From assembly GCF_020782245.1 (NCBI RefSeq), contig NZ_JAJGNP010000004.1, positions 124,001 through 188,000 of the forward strand: a DNA stretch of 64,000 bases, given 5' to 3'. Under the pieces are notes generated by a model. It ran no database searches. It worked only from the letters and a program-made list of their open reading frames with translations, and was not told where the DNA came from. Made by a program: the position numbers and the translations under genes. Source of the DNA: Sphingobium soli (lineage in GTDB: Bacteria > Pseudomonadota > Alphaproteobacteria > Sphingomonadales > Sphingomonadaceae). Below are positions 35,165 through 44,986 of this stretch, piece after piece (positions within the stretch are counted from its first letter, which is position 1; each line of letters begins with the position of its first letter).

Positions 35165-36253
35165 TCACTCCGCCGCCTCCAACTCAACCTTCACCTCGGC
35201 CTGCATCGGCACGACGCCCAACTTCGCGAACAGCGCCGTGTCGGCATTGTCGCCCGCATTCGCCGTCGTCAGCAGCTTGTCCCCGGTGAAGATACTGTTC
35301 GCTCCTGCCATGAAGCAGAGCGCCTGACAGGCCTCGCTCATGCTCTCGCGCCCGGCGGAGAGCCGCACCATGCTCTCCGGCATCACGATCCGCGCGACGG
35401 CAACGGTCCGCACGAACTCAATCTCGTCGATCTTGGCGAGCGGCGTGTCGGCCAGCATATTGCCCAGCACCGTGCCCTTCACCGGCACCAGCGCGTTGAT
35501 CGGCACACTTTCGGGATGGCGTGGCAGCACGGCCAGCGCATGGAGAAAGCCGACGCGATCCTCGCGCGTCTCGCCCATGCCCACGATGCCGCCGCTGCAC
35601 ACGTTAATACCTGAATTACGGACATTTTCGAGCGTTACCAGCCGGTCGTCGAAGGTCCGCGTGGTGATGACCTTCTCATAATGTTCGGGCGAAGTGTCGA
35701 TATTGTGGTTGTAATAATCGAGGCCGGCGTCGGCCAGCATGTCCGCCTGGCTTTCGCTCAGCATCCCCAGCGTCATGCAGGTTTCCATGCCCATCTGGCG
35801 CACGCCCTTCACCATCTCGACGATGGCGGGCATGTCCCGATCCTTGGGATTGCGCCAGGCCGCGCCCATGCAGAAACGGGAGCTGCCCGCATCCTTCGCC
35901 TGCGCCGCCGCCTGCATCACCGCCTGCACGCTCATCAGCTTCTCGGCCTTGAGGCCGCTTTCGGCATGGGCGGACTGGTTGCAATAGCCGCAATCCTCCG
36001 GGCAGCCGCCGGTCTTGATCGACAGCAAAGTGGACAACTGCACCTGATTGCGCGGGAAGTTGGCGCGATGGATCGACTGCGCATCGAACATCAGGTCGTT
36101 GAACGGCAGGTCGAACAGCGCGGCGATTTCGGCGCGGGTCCAGTCGGTGCGAGGGGTTCCCCCTTCCCGTTCGGTTCGAGCTTGTCCAGAGCCCTGTGCA
36201 TCCGTTCTCGACAAGCTCGAACCGAACGGAGATGGGGTTTCGGGGCTATTCAT
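35165..36253 (-). CDS. bioB: Biotin synthase with a repeat-encoded N-terminal extension
   Basis: A 362-residue radical-SAM enzyme that inserts sulfur into dethiobiotin. The SAM cluster cysteines are Cys84, Cys88 and Cys91 (CPEDCGYC), and the later cluster ligands lie in [16 protein letters not shown] and NVCSGGI. Compared with Escherichia coli BioB (cysteines at 53, 57 and 60) there are about 31 extra N-terminal residues, and residues 9-29 are read from a palindromic repeat. The ATG at 36253 shares one base with the scpA stop (TGATG). An in-block bioB makes sense because PccA needs biotin; no other bio gene is present. Confidence 0.94.
   Translation of the reverse strand: MNSPETPSPFGSSLSRTDAQGSGQARTEREGGTPRTDWTRAEIAALFDLPFNDLMFDAQSIHRANFPRNQVQLSTLLSIKTGGCPEDCGYCNQSAHAESGLKAEKLMSVQAVMQAAAQAKDAGSSRFCMGAAWRNPKDRDMPAIVEMVKGVRQMGMETCMTLGMLSESQADMLADAGLDYYNHNIDTSPEHYEKVITTRTFDDRLVTLENVRNSGINVCSGGIVGMGETREDRVGFLHALAVLPRHPESVPINALVPVKGTVLGNMLADTPLAKIDEIEFVRTVAVARIVMPESMVRLSAGRESMSEACQALCFMAGANSIFTGDKLLTTANAGDNADTALFAKLGVVPMQAEVKVELEAAE
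36167..36229. repeat. Palindromic repeat inside the bioB reading frame
   Basis: CCGTTCGGTTCGAGCTTGTC at 36167-36186 and its exact reverse complement at 36210-36229 flank a 23-base loop. The left arm is identical over 20 bases to the repeat at 38427-38446. It lies in frame at the 5' end of bioB and codes for residues 9-29 of the protein. Confidence 0.9.
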
Positions 36254-38400
36254 CACGCGGCTTCCTCCAGCGGGGGCATGTTGTGGCCAAGGAGGCGCAG
36301 CACATCGGCGGCGCACTCCACGACATTGGAGCCAGGGCCATAAATGCCCTGGACGCCCGCGTCACGGAGGAAGTCATAATCCTGCGGCGGGATGACGCCG
36401 CCCGCAATCACCTTGATATCGCTGCGGCCCTGCTCGCGCAGCTTGGCGATCAGTTCGGGAATCAAGGTCTTGTGCCCGGCGGCCAGGCTGGAGGCACCAA
36501 CCACATCGACGCCGCTATCCAGCGCCAGCACTACCGTTTCCTCCGGCGTCTGGAACAGTGGTCCGGACACCACGTCAAAGCCCATATCGCCAAAAGCCGA
36601 TGCAATGATGTTGGCGCCCCGGTCGTGTCCATCCTGGCCCATCTTCGCAACGAGAAGCTTGGGCCTTCGACCGAGGCGCCGTTCGACGGCCTGCACGCCG
36701 TCGAGAACCTGTTGCCAGCGGCTGTCATCCTTGTACGGCGCGCCATAGACGCCTTTCACAGGCGTCGGCTGCGTGCCGTAGCGCTGGAAGCTGTCCTCCA
36801 TGGCGGAGGATATTTCGCCCAGCGTCGCGCGGGCGCGGGCGGCTTCGACCGCATGAGCGAGCAGGTTATTCTCGATGCTCTGCGGGCCGGCCGCCGCCGC
36901 GCGCAGGGCGTCGAGCGCCGCCTCACAGGCCGCTTCGTCACGGTCTGCCTTGACGCGATTGATGCGGGCGATCTGCGCTTCGCGCACCTTGCTATTGTCG
37001 ACTTCCAGCGTCTCCAGCAGGTCTTCGTTGGCACGGCGATATTTGTTGACGCCGACGATCACATCCTCACCGCGATCGACGCGGGCCTGCCGAGCAGCCG
37101 CTGCCGTCTCGATCATCGCCTTGGGCCAGCCGGCGGCGACCGCCTTGGCCATGCCGCCCTCGTTTTCGACCCGATCAATGATCTCCTGCGCGGCGTCCAC
37201 CAGCTGCTGGGTCAGCGCCTCGACATAATAGCTGCCGCCCAGCGGATCGACGACATTGCACATGCCGGTTTCCTCCTGAATCACCAACTGGGTATTGCGG
37301 GCGATACGGGCGGAAAAGTCGGTTGGCAGGGCGATCGCCTCATCCAGCGCATTGGTGTGCAGGGATTGGGTGCCGCCCAGCATCGCGGCCATCGCCTCAA
37401 TGGTGGTCCGCATGACGTTGTTATAGGGATCCTGCTCGGTCAGGGACACGCCCGACGTCTGGCAGTGGGTGCGCAGCATCTTGGACCGCTCCTGCTGCGC
37501 GCCAAGCTGCGTCATCGCCCGATGCCACAGGACTCGCGCCGCGCGCAGCTTGGCGATTTCCATGAAGAAATTCATGCCGATGGCGAAGAAGAAGGACAGC
37601 CGCCCGGCAAACTTGTCGATGTCGAGGCCCGACGCCACGCCATATTTCACATATTCGATGCCGTCCGCGATGGTGAAGGCCAGCTCCTGCACCTGCGTCG
37701 CGCCGGCTTCCTGCATATGATAGCCGGAAATGGAGATGCTGTTGAACTTGGGCATCTCACGCGACGTATAGCCGAAAATGTCGCTGATGATCCGCATCGA
37801 GGGTTCGGGCGGGTAGATATAGGTGTTGCGGACCATGAACTCCTTGAGGATGTCGTTCTGGATGGTCCCGTCGAGCAGCGCGCGATCGACGCCCTGCTCT
37901 TCACCCGCGACGATGAAGAACGCCAATATCGGGATCACCGCGCCGTTCATCGTCATACTGACCGACATCTTGTCGAGCGGAATGCCGTCGAACAGGATCT
38001 TCATATCCTCCACGCTGTCGATCGCCACGCCGGCCTTGCCGACGTCGCCCGTCACGCGGGGATGGTCGCTGTCATAGCCCCGGTGCGTCGCCAGGTCGAA
38101 CGCGACAGACAGCCCTTTCTGACCCGCAGCCAGGTTGCGGCGATAGAAGGCGTTGGATTCTTCGGCGGTCGAAAAACCGGCATATTGGCGGATGGTCCAG
38201 GGTCGCCCGGCATACATGGACGCGCGCACGCCCCGCGTGAAAGGCGCGAAGCCGGGCAAACCGGGATCCACGCTGACATCGTCGGCCGTGTAAAGCGGCT
38301 TCACTGTGATCCCTTCCGGGGTCTCCCAGTTCAGGTCCTTGCCCTTCACCTCCTTGGCGGCAGCGGCGGCCCATTGATCCAGCGTCGGCTTCTCGGTCAT
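36253..38400 (-). CDS. scpA: Methylmalonyl-CoA mutase, large-subunit type
   Basis: A 715-residue adenosylcobalamin enzyme that isomerises (R)-methylmalonyl-CoA to succinyl-CoA. The N-terminal barrel carries [18 protein letters not shown], which lines the substrate channel, and the C-terminal cobalamin domain has [10 protein letters not shown] with His592 as the lower axial ligand. The length fits a single-chain ScpA-like or alpha subunit; no small subunit lies next to it. The frame extends to 38475 through a repeat, but [10 protein letters not shown] at 38400 is the proper start. The stop is coupled to bioB. The G-protein chaperone MeaB is not in the window. Confidence 0.96.
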   Translation of the reverse strand: MTEKPTLDQWAAAAAKEVKGKDLNWETPEGITVKPLYTADDVSVDPGLPGFAPFTRGVRASMYAGRPWTIRQYAGFSTAEESNAFYRRNLAAGQKGLSVAFDLATHRGYDSDHPRVTGDVGKAGVAIDSVEDMKILFDGIPLDKMSVSMTMNGAVIPILAFFIVAGEEQGVDRALLDGTIQNDILKEFMVRNTYIYPPEPSMRIISDIFGYTSREMPKFNSISISGYHMQEAGATQVQELAFTIADGIEYVKYGVASGLDIDKFAGRLSFFFAIGMNFFMEIAKLRAARVLWHRAMTQLGAQQERSKMLRTHCQTSGVSLTEQDPYNNVMRTTIEAMAAMLGGTQSLHTNALDEAIALPTDFSARIARNTQLVIQEETGMCNVVDPLGGSYYVEALTQQLVDAAQEIIDRVENEGGMAKAVAAGWPKAMIETAAAARQARVDRGEDVIVGVNKYRRANEDLLETLEVDNSKVREAQIARINRVKADRDEAACEAALDALRAAAAGPQSIENNLLAHAVEAARARATLGEISSAMEDSFQRYGTQPTPVKGVYGAPYKDDSRWQQVLDGVQAVERRLGRRPKLLVAKMGQDGHDRGANIIASAFGDMGFDVVSGPLFQTPEETVVLALDSGVDVVGASSLAAGHKTLIPELIAKLREQGRSDIKVIAGGVIPPQDYDFLRDAGVQGIYGPGSNVVECAADVLRLLGHNMPPLEEAA

Positions 38401-38426
38401 GCAATTTCCGTCCCTGTCACCAACCT

Positions 38427-38504
38427 CCGTTCGGTTCGAGCTTGTCGAGAACCTTTCTCGACGGACGCTTCTCAACTGTGCTCGAAGCTGCTCGAAACGA
38501 ACGG
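38427..38504. repeat. Palindromic intergenic repeat between mce and scpA
   Basis: The left arm begins CCGTTCGGTTCGAGC and the right arm GCTCGAAACGAACGG pairs with it with one mismatch over 15 bases. Inside, GTCGAGAA-CCT-TTCTCGAC is a perfect 8-bp hairpin. The first 20 bases are identical to the arm inside bioB at 36167-36186. Confidence 0.85.
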
Positions 38505-38514
38505 GTTTCAGTTT

Positions 38515-38952
38515 TCAATGCGCCTCTTTGGGCGTCTCCATAATCTCGGTCAGCACCCCGTTCATGTCCTTGGGGTGCACGAAAAAGATGGGCGTGCCAT
38601 GTGCGCCGATGCGCGGTTCGCCCAGTATCTTCTTGCCTAGCCTTTCAAACCAGGCCTTCGCTTCCATGATGTCGGGCACTTCATAGCACATATGATGCTG
38701 CCCGCCGGCCGGATTCTTGGCCAGAAACCCATGGATCGGGCTGGCCTCACCCAAAGGTTCGATCAGTTCGATCTGCGTGCCCGCAGTGCCATTTTCTCCC
38801 GGCGTATCAACGAAACAGACCTTGACGCCCTGCGCCGGCAAATCGAACGGAGCATGCGCCAGTGTTGCCCCCATGACGTCGCGATAATAAGCGAGGCTCG
38901 CCTCCAGCGAAGGCGTCGCCACCCCGATATGGTTCAGCCGGCCCAGTTTCAC
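38515..38952 (-). CDS. mce: Methylmalonyl-CoA epimerase
   Basis: A 145-residue glyoxalase-fold enzyme that interconverts the (S) and (R) forms of methylmalonyl-CoA between PCC and the mutase. The family signature is visible: LNHIGVATPSLEAS, the metal-ligand region IELIEPLGEASPI, and GGQHHMCYEVPDI, then FFVHPKDMNGVLTEIME with the late glutamate. The start is GTG, overlapping the thiolase stop as GTGA. It is read with the upstream thiolase and pccB; a palindromic repeat separates it from scpA. Confidence 0.95.
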   Translation of the reverse strand: MKLGRLNHIGVATPSLEASLAYYRDVMGATLAHAPFDLPAQGVKVCFVDTPGENGTAGTQIELIEPLGEASPIHGFLAKNPAGGQHHMCYEVPDIMEAKAWFERLGKKILGEPRIGAHGTPIFFVHPKDMNGVLTEIMETPKEAH

Positions 38953-40139
38953 GCCACCGCCTCAATCACCATGGCGATGCCCTGCCCGCCGCCGATGCAC
39001 ATGGTGATCAGCGCATGGCGGCCACCGGTCCGTTTCAGCTCATAGGCGGCCTTGATCGTCAGGATCGCGCCGGTCGCCCCGATCGGATGCCCGAGCGAAA
39101 TGCCCGACCCATTGGGATTTGTCTTGGCCGGGTCGAAGCCCAGTTCCTTGGCAACGCCGCAGGCCTGCGCAGCGAAGGCCTCGTTGCTTTCAATCACGTC
39201 CATCTGGTCGAGCGTCAGGCCGGCGCGGGCGAGCGCGACCGGAACCGCTTTCACCGGGCCCAACCCCATCACGCTGGGTTCAACGCCGGCGTGGCCCCAG
39301 GCGATGATCCGGGCGAGCGGCTTCAGGCCCTTTTCCGCGACCGCCTTGCCGCTTGCCAGCACGACAGCGCCCGCACCGTCATTGATGCCCGATGCGTTGC
39401 CCGCCGTTACTGTGCCGTCTTTCTTGAACACGGGCCGAAGGCCGCCCATTCCCTCCAACGATGCGTCCGCGCGGACATGCTCGTCGGTGTCGAAGATGGT
39501 GACGCCCTTGCGCGTCTTGATTTCGACCGGAACGATCTGCTCCTTGAAATAGCCTGCCGCAATGGCAGCCGCGGCGCGCTTGTGGCTTTCCACCGCCACG
39601 GCATCCTGCTCCTCGCGGCTGATGCCGCAGCGTTCGGCGACATTTTCCGCCGTCACGCCCATATGGATATTCTCGAACGGATCGTGCAGCGCGCCAAGCA
39701 TGGCGTCGACCATCTCGATATTGCCCATCTTCTGCCCATTGCGCGCAGACAGCACCATATGCGGGGCATTGGACATGGATTCGGCCCCGCCAGCTACGGC
39801 AATATCATGCTCGCCCAGCGCAATCGCCTGCGCCGCCGACACGATGGCCTGAAGCCCCGAACCACACAGCCGATTGACGTTCATCGCCGGCGCATCGGTC
39901 GGTATGCCCGCGTTCACCGCCGCGACGCGGCTGACATAGGCGTCCTTGGGCTGGGTCGGAACCACCGTGCCGATGACGACATTCTGCACATCGGCCCCGG
40001 TAATACCCGCCCGGTCGATCGCTTCCCTGATGACGATGGCGCCCAGTTCGGCTGGCCGGAAAGACGCCAGCGCCCCACCGAACGTCCCGATCGCCGTGCG
40101 CGCACCAGCGACGATGAAAATATCCTGTCCGTTGCTCAT
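38949..40139 (-). CDS. Acetyl-CoA/beta-ketothiolase
   Basis: A 396-residue thiolase with Cys92 (NRLCGSGLQAI) for the acyl-enzyme, GISLGHPIGATG and MCIGGGQGIA for the other catalytic residues. It differs from phaA at 30-31 kb and, inside the propionyl block, may act on 3-ketovaleryl-CoA to release propionyl-CoA plus acetyl-CoA (BktB-like); this specificity is inferred from context. The start is ATG 40139 with GGAG nine bases before it, rather than a GTG three codons upstream. The stop overlaps the GTG start of mce. Confidence 0.9.
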   Translation of the reverse strand: MSNGQDIFIVAGARTAIGTFGGALASFRPAELGAIVIREAIDRAGITGADVQNVVIGTVVPTQPKDAYVSRVAAVNAGIPTDAPAMNVNRLCGSGLQAIVSAAQAIALGEHDIAVAGGAESMSNAPHMVLSARNGQKMGNIEMVDAMLGALHDPFENIHMGVTAENVAERCGISREEQDAVAVESHKRAAAAIAAGYFKEQIVPVEIKTRKGVTIFDTDEHVRADASLEGMGGLRPVFKKDGTVTAGNASGINDGAGAVVLASGKAVAEKGLKPLARIIAWGHAGVEPSVMGLGPVKAVPVALARAGLTLDQMDVIESNEAFAAQACGVAKELGFDPAKTNPNGSGISLGHPIGATGAILTIKAAYELKRTGGRHALITMCIGGGQGIAMVIEAVA

Positions 40140-40168
40140 AAAATCCACTCCGCCGGTTACGATACCGC

Positions 40169-41701
40169 TTACAGCGGGATATTGTCGTGCTTCTTCCAGG
40201 GGTTTTCCAACTGCTTGTTCCGCAGCTTGCGCAGCCCCAACGCGATGCGCTTGCGGGTCGAATGCGGCTGAATCACCTCGTCGATGAAGCCCTTGCTCGC
40301 CGCCACGAAGGGGTTGGCGAAGCGGTCTTCATATTCCTTCGTCCGCTCGGCAATCTCCTCAGGCGTCTTGCCGCGGAAGATGATCTCCACCGCGCCCTTG
40401 GCACCCATCACCGCGATTTCCGCGGTCGGCCAGGCATAGTTGAGGTCGCCGCGCAGATGCTTGGAACTCATGACGTCATAGGCGCCGCCATAGGCCTTGC
40501 GCGTGATGACCGTGATCTTGGGCACAGTCGCTTCAGCATAGGCGAACAGCAGCTTGGCGCCATGTTTGATGATGCCGTTGAGTTCCTGCGCGGTGCCCGG
40601 CAGGAATCCCGGCACGTCCACGAACGTCACGATCGGAATTTCGAACGCATCGCAAAAGCGTACGAAGCGCCCTGCCTTCTTCGCCGAGTTGATGTCGAGC
40701 ACGCCCGCCAGCACCATCGGCTGGTTGGCGATGATGCCCACCGTCTTCCCCTCGATCCGGCCGAAGCCGCACAGGATATTGCCCGCATGGGCCGGCTGAA
40801 CTTCAAAGAAGTCGCCCTCGTCCACCACTTTGCGGATCAGTTCATGCATGTCGTAGGGCTGGTTGGCGTTGGCCGGGATCAGCGTGTCGAGGCTGTGTTC
40901 GATCCGGTCCCACGGGTCCGCGCTGGGTCGTTCAGGCACAGGATCGCGGTTCGACGCAGGCAGGAAATCGACGAAGTCTCGGACCGCCAGCAGCGCTTCG
41001 ATATCATTTTCGAACGCCACGTCCGCCACGCCTGACTTGGTCGTATGCGTCACCGCGCCGCCCAGTTCTTCCTGCGTGACCACTTCGTTGGTGACGGTCT
41101 TGACCACATCGGGGCCGGTCACGAACATGAAGCTGCTATCCTTCACCATGAAGATGAAGTCCGTCATAGCAGGCGAATAGACCGCGCCGCCCGCGCACGG
41201 TCCCATGATGACGCTGATCTGCGGCACCACGCCTGACGCCAGCACGTTGCGCTGGAAAATCTCTGCATAGCCGCCCAGCGATGCCACGCCCTCCTGGATG
41301 CGCGCGCCACCGCTGTCGTTCAGGCCGATCACGGGCGCGCCGACCTTCATCGCCATATCCATGATCTTGCAGATTTTCATCGCGTGCCGTTCCGACACCG
41401 CGCCGCCATAGACGGTGAAATCCTGGCTGAAGAGGAAGACCAGACGCCCGTTTACGGTACCTGAGCCGGTAACGACGCCGTCGCCCGGCACATGCGCTTC
41501 GTCCATGCCGAAATCGACGCAATTATGTTCGACATACATGTCGATCTCTTCAAAGCTGCCTTCATCCAGAAGCACTTCGATCCGCTCCCGCGCGGTCAGC
41601 TTGCCCTTGGCATGCTGCGCGTCGATGCGGCGCTGACCGCCGCCCAGCCGAGCGGCGTCGCGCTTGGCTTCCAACTGTTCAATGATGGCGAGCTTCGACA
41701 T
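40169..41701 (-). CDS. pccB: Propionyl-CoA carboxylase beta subunit
   Basis: A 510-residue carboxyltransferase subunit that moves the carboxyl from biotin to propionyl-CoA. The N- and C-terminal crotonase-like halves are present, with [19 protein letters not shown] and [16 protein letters not shown] for CoA binding, and the [16 protein letters not shown] motif in the second half; the end DNIPL is typical of PccB. GGAGAG lies nine bases before ATG 41701, better spaced than the upstream ATG at 41710. It is the first gene of the minus-strand block and directly faces a regulator gene, with operator-like repeats between them. Confidence 0.96.
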   Translation of the reverse strand: MSKLAIIEQLEAKRDAARLGGGQRRIDAQHAKGKLTARERIEVLLDEGSFEEIDMYVEHNCVDFGMDEAHVPGDGVVTGSGTVNGRLVFLFSQDFTVYGGAVSERHAMKICKIMDMAMKVGAPVIGLNDSGGARIQEGVASLGGYAEIFQRNVLASGVVPQISVIMGPCAGGAVYSPAMTDFIFMVKDSSFMFVTGPDVVKTVTNEVVTQEELGGAVTHTTKSGVADVAFENDIEALLAVRDFVDFLPASNRDPVPERPSADPWDRIEHSLDTLIPANANQPYDMHELIRKVVDEGDFFEVQPAHAGNILCGFGRIEGKTVGIIANQPMVLAGVLDINSAKKAGRFVRFCDAFEIPIVTFVDVPGFLPGTAQELNGIIKHGAKLLFAYAEATVPKITVITRKAYGGAYDVMSSKHLRGDLNYAWPTAEIAVMGAKGAVEIIFRGKTPEEIAERTKEYEDRFANPFVAASKGFIDEVIQPHSTRKRIALGLRKLRNKQLENPWKKHDNIPL

Positions 41702-41766
41702 GGTGGGCATCTCTCCGAAAGCGGCTCAGACCGGTTGGCGTCCCTCCTAGACAGCGCGGCCGCGTC

Positions 41767-41813
41767 TTCGCAAATGCGAATTTGCCAATTTGCAAATCAC
41801 GACTTCGCAAATT
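41767..41813. promoter_or_regulatory. Candidate PccR/ScfR operator cluster between pccB and the regulator gene
   Basis: GCAAAT-GCGA-ATTTGC is a perfect inverted repeat, followed closely by ATTTGCAAAT and a further TTCGCAAATT, giving at least four GCAAAT half-sites in 47 bases, ending 11 bases before the regulator ATG. The Rhodobacter sphaeroides propionyl-CoA regulator PccR is reported to bind paired TTTGCAAA sites, which is closely similar. It would control both divergent units. Confidence 0.75.
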
Positions 41814-41824
41814 AAGGCAGTCAG

Positions 41825-43240
41825 ATGGCACGCGGCAACCGTATCTTCGCAGGTCCTCGCCTGCGCCAGCTTCGCCTGGACCATCGCATGGACCAGGCGA
41901 CGATGGCGCAGGCGCTGGGCATATCCGTATCCTATCTCAGCCAGCTTGAGAATGACGACCGGCCGCTGACGGCAAAGGTCAAGGCCGCGGTCGCCAGCGC
42001 CTTCCCGACGGACTGGGCGAGCTTCGACAGCCGGGAGGAGGAGCAATTGCTGGGCGCCTTCACCTATGCGCTCGCCCATCCAGAACTGCCCGGCACGCTG
42101 ATGGAGCCCGAACGCATCGAGAAGCTGCACTTGCAGTTTCCCGAATTCGCTGCTCGCTATGTCGATCTTTATAATGCCCATATGCGCGCCAATGAACGGA
42201 TCAACATGATCGAGGAGGCGATCGCCAACGATCATGAGATCCAGGCGCGCCTCCCCTGGGAAGCGGCGCGCGACTGGTTTCACGAATCCGGCAATTACGT
42301 CCATGTGCTCGACTGCCTGGCGGAGGACATGGCCGACAGCTTCTCGGCGGGCCAGGTGCTGGACGAAGGGATGCTGGTCGAAGCGCTGGCCCGCCGCCAC
42401 GGCATCGAAACGTTGATCGCCGAAACCCCCGACAGCGCCCTGCGCGCCTATCGCGCCGCCGATCGCCGGCTGTTCATCAACGCCGCGCTGCCGACCGAAA
42501 GCCGCAAGTTCATGCTGGGGCATCAGTTGATGATGCTGGAGGGTCAGGCGGTGATCGCCGATGTCGTGGAAAAGGCAGCTTTGCCCGTGCCGGGTGCTGA
42601 CCGGCTGCTGGCGATCGGCCTTGGCAATTACGCCGCTGGCGCGCTGCTGATGCCCTATGCCGCTTTCCGGGAAGCCGCGCGGACGATGCGACATGATATT
42701 GACCGGCTCGCCCGCACCTTCGGCGTCAGTTTCGAACAGGCCTGTCACCGGCTTTCCACGCTGCAACGGCCCGGCCTGCGTGGCATCCCCTTCTTTTTCT
42801 GTCGGGTCGACATGGCCGGCAACATCACCAAGCGGCACAGCGCCACCCGGCTGCAATTCGCACGCTTTGGCGGCGCCTGTCCGCTCTGGAACGTCCATGA
42901 GGCCGTAGCGGTGCCCGACCGGATCAACGTCCAGCTTGGCGAAACGCCCGACGGCGTCCGCTACGTGTCCATGGCGAAAGGTCTGGTAAAGCCATCGGGC
43001 AGCTACAAGCGCACGCCCCGCCGCTACGCCGTGGTGCTGGGATGCGAAGTGACGCATGCTGCGAATTTCGTCTACGCCGACGGCCTGCATTTGCAGGAGG
43101 AAGGCGCGGCGACGCCCATCGGCATCACCTGCCGCCTGTGCCCGCGCCAGAGCTGCGACCAGCGTGCCTTCCCGCCGGCTGACCGGCCGATCCATGTCGA
43201 TCCAGACAATCGCCAGATCGTGCCTTACTGGATCGGTTGA
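41825..43240 (+). CDS. pccR: Short-chain fatty acyl transcriptional regulator, PccR/ScfR type
   Basis: A 471-residue regulator: N-terminal Cro/C1-type helix-turn-helix (about residues 10-65, GISVSYLSQLENDDRPL), a middle ImmA/IrrE-like domain whose zinc motif is degenerate (GHQLMML instead of HExxH), and a C-terminal DUF2083-type region with CRLCPRQSC. This is the layout of ScfR/RamB proteins that sense short-chain acyl-CoA; the closest functional match by context is PccR of Rhodobacter. It is divergent from pccB across the GCAAAT cluster, so it probably activates or represses the carboxylase block and itself. The symbol is assigned by architecture and context. Confidence 0.88.
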   Translation: MARGNRIFAGPRLRQLRLDHRMDQATMAQALGISVSYLSQLENDDRPLTAKVKAAVASAFPTDWASFDSREEEQLLGAFTYALAHPELPGTLMEPERIEKLHLQFPEFAARYVDLYNAHMRANERINMIEEAIANDHEIQARLPWEAARDWFHESGNYVHVLDCLAEDMADSFSAGQVLDEGMLVEALARRHGIETLIAETPDSALRAYRAADRRLFINAALPTESRKFMLGHQLMMLEGQAVIADVVEKAALPVPGADRLLAIGLGNYAAGALLMPYAAFREAARTMRHDIDRLARTFGVSFEQACHRLSTLQRPGLRGIPFFFCRVDMAGNITKRHSATRLQFARFGGACPLWNVHEAVAVPDRINVQLGETPDGVRYVSMAKGLVKPSGSYKRTPRRYAVVLGCEVTHAANFVYADGLHLQEEGAATPIGITCRLCPRQSCDQRAFPPADRPIHVDPDNRQIVPYWIG

Positions 43241-43250
43241 CGCGCCCGGT

Positions 43251-43706
43251 TCAGCCGCCGCGTCCATCCTTGTGCAACTTCGCCCACAGGTCGGCCGTCC
43301 CTGCCTCCTGCGCGCGCGTCGTAAATTGCGCGGCGACGAGCCATCCCTTGATCGGGCGCAGCGGCAGGACCGTTGTCAGGATTACCACCGGCAGGCCCAC
43401 GGCCAGATGCACCCACCATGGCGGCCGCGCCATGATCTCCAGCATCAGGATGAAGATGACGCCGGGGACGCAGGCAAACAGCTGGACAAAGACCGCCGGC
43501 CCATCTGCCGGGTCGGCGAAGCTATAATCCAGCCCGCACACCTCGCAATGGTCGCGGATCGTCAGGAAACCGCGAAAAATATGTCCTTCTCCGCAGCGCG
43601 GACAACGGCCGAGCGCACCGGTCTCATAGGCCGGTCGCTTCTTCCAGCGCCCGCCATGCGCGTCGGTCCAGAACGCCTCGTCCAGTTCGATATCCTGCTG
43701 TGCCAT
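43251..43706 (-). CDS. DUF983 membrane protein
   Basis: A 151-residue protein with an N-terminal four-cysteine zinc ribbon (Cys35, 38, 54, 57: CPRCGEGHIF and CEVCGLDYSF) followed by two close membrane helices (about 70-105) and LRPIKGWLVAAQF, the hallmark of DUF983. The function is unknown. In alphaproteobacteria DUF983 genes are often near cytochrome oxidase assembly genes, but here it stands alone, converging with pccR. The frame extends to 43802; ATG 43706 is chosen because MAQQDIELDEAFW fits the family start. Confidence 0.88.
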   Translation of the reverse strand: MAQQDIELDEAFWTDAHGGRWKKRPAYETGALGRCPRCGEGHIFRGFLTIRDHCEVCGLDYSFADPADGPAVFVQLFACVPGVIFILMLEIMARPPWWVHLAVGLPVVILTTVLPLRPIKGWLVAAQFTTRAQEAGTADLWAKLHKDGRGG

Positions 43707-43824
43707 GATCTTTCTATCGCCTACGCCAGCGTTCCTGTCGATGGCGCCATTTGTCCAAGGCTGGCCTTTGTCCGCGCAAGGCGCTATCGGCGCGTCCATC
43801 ACCCCGATCTAATAAGGCAGTCAA

Positions 43825-44925
43825 ATGGGTTTTCGTTGCGGTATCGTCGGTCTTCCCAATGTGGGCAAGTCCACCCTGTTCAATGCGCTCACGGAAACGC
43901 AGGCGGCGCAGGCGGCGAACTATCCCTTTTGCACCATCGAACCCAATGAAGGCCGGGTCGCGGTGCCCGACGACCGGCTTTCGACCATCGCGCAAATCGG
44001 CGGCAGCGCCAAGATCATCGAAACGCAGCTCAGTTTCGTCGATATCGCCGGACTGGTGCGCGGCGCGTCCAAGGGCGAAGGGCTGGGCAACCAGTTTCTT
44101 GCCAATATCCGCGAAGTCGACGCCATCGTTCACGTTTTGCGCTGTTTCGAGGATGACGACATCACCCATGTCGAGGGCAAGGTCGACCCGATTGCCGACG
44201 CCGACACGGTCGAAACCGAACTGATGCTCGCCGACCTTGAAAGCCTGGAAAAGCGCGTCCCCAATCTCGCCAAGAAGGCAGCACAGGGAGACAAGGAAGC
44301 GAAAGCTGCAGCATCGGTCCTTGGCCAGGCGCTCGATCTGCTGCGCGACGGCAAGCCCGCGCGCCTGACCGTGCCGCGCGACCCGGAGGAGGAACGGCTT
44401 TTCGCGCAGGCGCAATTGCTGACATCAAAGCCCGTTCTCTATGTCTGCAATGTCGAGGAAGAAAGCGCCGCAACCGGCAATGCGCACAGCGCCCGCGTGT
44501 TTGAAAAGGCGGCGGCCGAAAATGCCAAGGCCGTGATCGTGTCGGCGGCGATCGAGGCCGAACTGATCACCATGCCCGTGGAGGAACGCGCCGAATATCT
44601 CGAAGCGCTCGGTCTCACCGAAGCCGGCCTCGCCCGCATCATCCGCGCCGGCTACGAGCTGCTCGGCCTCATCACCTTCTTCACCGTGGGTCCCAAGGAA
44701 GCACGTGCCTGGACCGTCGCCAAGGGCAGCAAGGCGCCCCAGGCCGCCGGCGCGATTCACACCGATTTCGAAAAAGGCTTCATCCGCGCCGAAACCATGG
44801 CCTATGCCGACTATGTCCAATATAAGGGCGAGGCCGGGGCCAAGGAAGCAGGCAAGTGGCGCTCCGAAGGCAAGGATTATGTCACTCAGGACGGCGATAT
44901 CATGCTGTTCCGCTTCAACGTGTGA
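43825..44925 (+). CDS. ychF: YchF/OLA1-family ATPase
   Basis: A 366-residue P-loop protein that binds ribosomes and prefers ATP to GTP. G1 is GLPNVGKST at residues 9-17, G3 is [10 protein letters not shown] and the G4 position has CNVEE in place of NKxD, as expected for YchF. The TGS domain forms the C-terminus ([13 protein letters not shown], then [10 protein letters not shown]). A good AAGG lies ten bases before ATG. It is divergent from the DUF983 gene and followed after 61 bases by a DNA glycosylase-like gene on the same strand. Confidence 0.96.
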   Translation: MGFRCGIVGLPNVGKSTLFNALTETQAAQAANYPFCTIEPNEGRVAVPDDRLSTIAQIGGSAKIIETQLSFVDIAGLVRGASKGEGLGNQFLANIREVDAIVHVLRCFEDDDITHVEGKVDPIADADTVETELMLADLESLEKRVPNLAKKAAQGDKEAKAAASVLGQALDLLRDGKPARLTVPRDPEEERLFAQAQLLTSKPVLYVCNVEEESAATGNAHSARVFEKAAAENAKAVIVSAAIEAELITMPVEERAEYLEALGLTEAGLARIIRAGYELLGLITFFTVGPKEARAWTVAKGSKAPQAAGAIHTDFEKGFIRAETMAYADYVQYKGEAGAKEAGKWRSEGKDYVTQDGDIMLFRFNV

Positions 44926-44986
44926 TCTATCCGCCGCCGCGAAGTTGGATCTCCCGGTTTCAGCGGAACATGCGTTTAAGGAAACG

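Noticed and set aside
36196-38640. 814-codon plus-strand open frame opposite scpA
   Set aside because: Antisense to a clear methylmalonyl-CoA mutase and reads through two palindromic repeats; composition is typical of shadow frames.
42481-42570. Degenerate HExxH in the IrrE-like domain of the regulator as evidence of gene decay
   Set aside because: ScfR/RamB-type regulators commonly have a degenerate zinc site and act by DNA binding, so the gene is probably intact.
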